A model generated the notes under the pieces. It worked only from the letters and a program-made list of their open reading frames with translations, made no database searches and had not been told where the DNA came from. Below, one piece after another: positions 16,727 to 18,073 of a DNA stretch of 18,073 nt. The position numbers and the translations under genes were made by a program. Position 1 is the first letter of the stretch, and each line of letters begins with the position of its first letter. The stretch is from Coemansia sp. RSA 1804 (lineage: Eukaryota; Kickxellomycota; Kickxellomycetes; Kickxellales; Kickxellaceae), in contig JANBTH010000404.1 in the NCBI GenBank assembly GCA_027578815.1, positions 1-18,073 on the forward strand, given 5' to 3'.

Positions 16727-17229
16727 TCAGTCGTATCCACTGTCCATGCGGCCGGGGCTGTTTCCGACAGCACTGTCGTTGGACCTGGCATCAAACGTGT
16801 TCGAATTGCCTGAACCATTATTCCTGTACTTTGAGGGGTTGTCCCTGTGGCCCCTGACTGGCGACCTGGATGCGCCAAAGCCGCCTCTGTTTCTGTTGCG
16901 GCGTGGCGACCTGTTGCGTCCATTCGAGCGGTCCCTGTATCCATTTCCTGGGCGGTCGGGTCTGGGCGCACCACGGCGTCCTCCGTATCCCCGACGGTTT
17001 GGAGAGCGGGACCGTGATCTTGATCCGCGGCGACGGTAGTGCCGGTCTCCTCCGCGCCCATTGTCGCGATCGCGCCTGTCGCCTCGATCACCTCGGTCGC
17101 CTCTGGGGCGCCGGAAATCGTCGTTGTCGCGTCCACGCATCCTCGAGTCCGGGTTCGATCTGTTTGGGCATTAAATCAGGAAGAAGAAGTAAAGTGCAGG
17201 TAGATGATAAGGCGGATCGGAAGTGGCAA

Positions 17230-17279
<50 letters not shown>

Positions 17280-18044
17280 AGGGTAAATCGGCAAAACGGC
17301 ACACAACCCCGTGTTCGAGAGGAATGGGCTTTTTTCTTATTTCTTCTGGTGGAAAAAAGAGGGGTCCTTCTTTTATGAGAATACTACAAGTGCTACTTTT
17401 TCCCCTCCATATCTGGTCTAATTCATCTATTGTACTCTACACGCAACATGCATTATTGAAAAGCGCTTGGCGTCTTTCCTGTTATTCATAATGGCCACCA
17501 CTTACCTGCGTGGGCTACGGCTGCGACGATGGCCGCCATTATCGTCACGGCGCGAGTCAGGACAGTCTCTGGCCCAGTGGCCTAAAGAAGAAAGGAAATA
17601 AAGAGACCTTTAACAAGAGTTCGCTCAGATGCCCGTCAAAACCAAAAGCATAGGCTGGCTAGCAGCCTTTCAAGTAGTAGAGAATGCGTTGGAACGTGTG
17701 TATAATATACCTTCATTGCCACAGCGGAAGCACGCGGTATCGTCCTGTTTTCTGGCCGGCTTCTTGGCAATCTCCACAACAATGCTCTCGCCATCCAGAG
17801 CCATCCCGTTGCAGTTCTCTAGGGCAATTGTCGCGTTGTCGGGATCTTCAAACTCAACAAAGCCATAGCCTACAAACAAGTTTAAAAAAGGTTTGCACCG
17901 TTCGTATATCATAGTCATACAGGGCAAGCATAAAAAGTTAAGAGCAATGTCATCTACTTTTGGTTGTCAAAACCCTTAGACAGAAATAGAAAACAGCACC
18001 AGTGGTCTTGTTCGGAAATAGCACTTACTTGACTTGGGTCCACG
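16727..18044 (-). CDS. SR-type splicing factor: RRM + CCHC zinc knuckle + RG/RS tail (5' end outside window)
   Basis: The gene is spliced. Exons on the minus strand are 18044-18029 (16 nt), 17869-17711, 17581-17506 and 17159-16727, summing to 684 nt (227 codons plus TGA 16729-16727). The frame stays continuous across every junction. The product resembles the SRSF7/9G8 and plant RSZ class of pre-mRNA splicing factors. The second half of an RRM (SYGFVEFEDPDNATIALENC, an RNP1-like core) is followed by a canonical CCHC knuckle, CFRCGNEGHWARDC (C-x2-C-x4-H-x4-C), split by an intron inside the Gly codon before the His. The tail is rich in RGD, DRG, GRG and SRSRSRSP repeats and ends RMDSGYD. All three introns have GT...AG ends: GTAAGT/TTTGTAG, GTATAT/CTTTAG and GTAAGT/AAACAG. 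The first half of the RRM must lie beyond 18073. The protein probably acts in nuclear speckles and shuttles. Confidence 0.85.
17160..17505 (-). other. SR-gene intron, 346 nt, with (CU)n tract
   Basis: The donor is CGCAG|GTAAGT (ending at 17506) and the acceptor CAAACAG|ATCG (exon begins 17159), with frame preserved as AG|A for Arg. It is the longest intron visible and contains the (GA)21 microsatellite, which in the transcript reads as alternating C and U. Confidence 0.75.
17235..17276. repeat. (GA)21 dinucleotide microsatellite
   Basis: Forty-two uninterrupted bases of GA on the plus strand, (CT)21 in the sense of the SR gene. It lies inside the 346-nt intron, about 75 nt before the acceptor, so it is not the immediate polypyrimidine tract. 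Confidence 0.95.
17582..17710 (-). other. SR-gene intron, 129 nt, inside the zinc knuckle
   Basis: The donor is GAAG|GTATAT and the acceptor TTCTTCTTTAG|GCCACTGG. Removal joins G to GC to make the Gly between the second Cys and the His of the CCHC motif. Strong pyrimidine tract before the acceptor. Confidence 0.85.
17870..18028 (-). other. SR-gene intron, 159 nt, within the RRM
   Basis: The donor is GTCAA|GTAAGTGC and the acceptor CTTGTTTGTAG|GCTATGG. Joining gives A|GC (Ser) directly before YGFVEFE of the RRM. Confidence 0.75.
18029..18044 (-). other. 16-nt microexon of the SR gene
   Basis: The exon reads CGTGGACCCAAGTCAA on the minus strand, encoding Arg-Gly-Pro-Lys-Ser plus the first base of the next Ser codon. 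It is preceded by a pyrimidine-rich TTTCCAATTGGCTGTAG acceptor and followed by GTAAGT. In the required frame the acceptor TAG is itself a stop, so the exon cannot extend upstream. Confidence 0.65.
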
Positions 18045-18073
18045 CTACAGCCAATTGGAAAGAACAAAAGAGA

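Noticed and set aside
16594..17136. Minus-strand 180-codon open frame overlapping the RG/RS exon of the SR gene
   Set aside because: It is a shifted frame over arginine/glycine-rich codons, giving a Thr/Ala/Asp-rich translation with no domain. The alternative frame continues perfectly from the zinc-knuckle exon across a GT-AG intron.
17150..17164. B-box-like GGGTTCGATCTG (a tRNA-gene internal promoter element)
   Set aside because: It only partly matches the B-box consensus, has no A box or cloverleaf around it, and lies across the acceptor of the last SR exon.
1..18073. Mobile elements, CRISPR arrays, rRNA or tRNA genes
   Set aside because: I saw no transposase or reverse-transcriptase-like frame, no long terminal inverted or direct repeats, no regularly spaced repeats and no cloverleaf-type sequence on either strand.

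Overview
The window looks like nuclear DNA from a fungus. It holds eukaryotic housekeeping genes (a replication factor C small subunit, the largest TFIIIC subunit, a C-terminal fragment of a D-2-hydroxyglutarate dehydrogenase and an SR-type splicing factor), mostly uninterrupted reading frames, short AT-rich intergenic gaps, and one gene split by small GT-AG introns. The mix of intron-poor long genes and lineage-specific acyltransferases suggests an early-diverging fungus, perhaps a Kickxellales/Coemansia-like lineage. That placement is inference from style, not from a search.

Layout. On the plus strand, 2-361 is the 3' end of a D-2-hydroxyglutarate dehydrogenase gene. After a 352-bp gap comes a complete RFC subunit (714-1796, yeast Rfc2 / human RFC4 type). 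All later genes are on the minus strand. Three tandem paralogous acyltransferases of the BAHD/transferase superfamily lie at 1982-3490, 3891-5390 and 5683-7194 (502, 499 and 503 residues). A 607-residue, low-complexity, charged and probably nuclear protein of unknown function follows (7300-9123). Next is the 2227-residue B-block-binding subunit of TFIIIC, a single uninterrupted 6.7-kb frame (9519-16202). Last is an RRM plus zinc-knuckle plus RG/RS-rich SR protein (16727-18044, 5' end beyond the window), rebuilt here from four exons. One of these is a 16-nt microexon, and one intron carries a (GA)21 tract, which reads as (CU)21 in the transcript.

How the genes relate. The window shows no operon-like logic. 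RFC, TFIIIC and the SR protein are unrelated housekeeping functions (replication/repair, RNA polymerase III transcription, splicing). The three acyltransferases are the only local gene family and look like a tandem-duplication array. No polyketide synthase, NRPS, P450 or transporter lies beside them here, so a biosynthetic cluster is not supported.

The main points of interest are the divergent third acyltransferase, a short element found at nearly the same distance downstream of two of the acyltransferase genes, an unusually long open frame before the first acyltransferase, and the splicing structure of the SR gene. I saw no mobile element, CRISPR array, rRNA or tRNA gene, and nothing that I would call a wholly new system.
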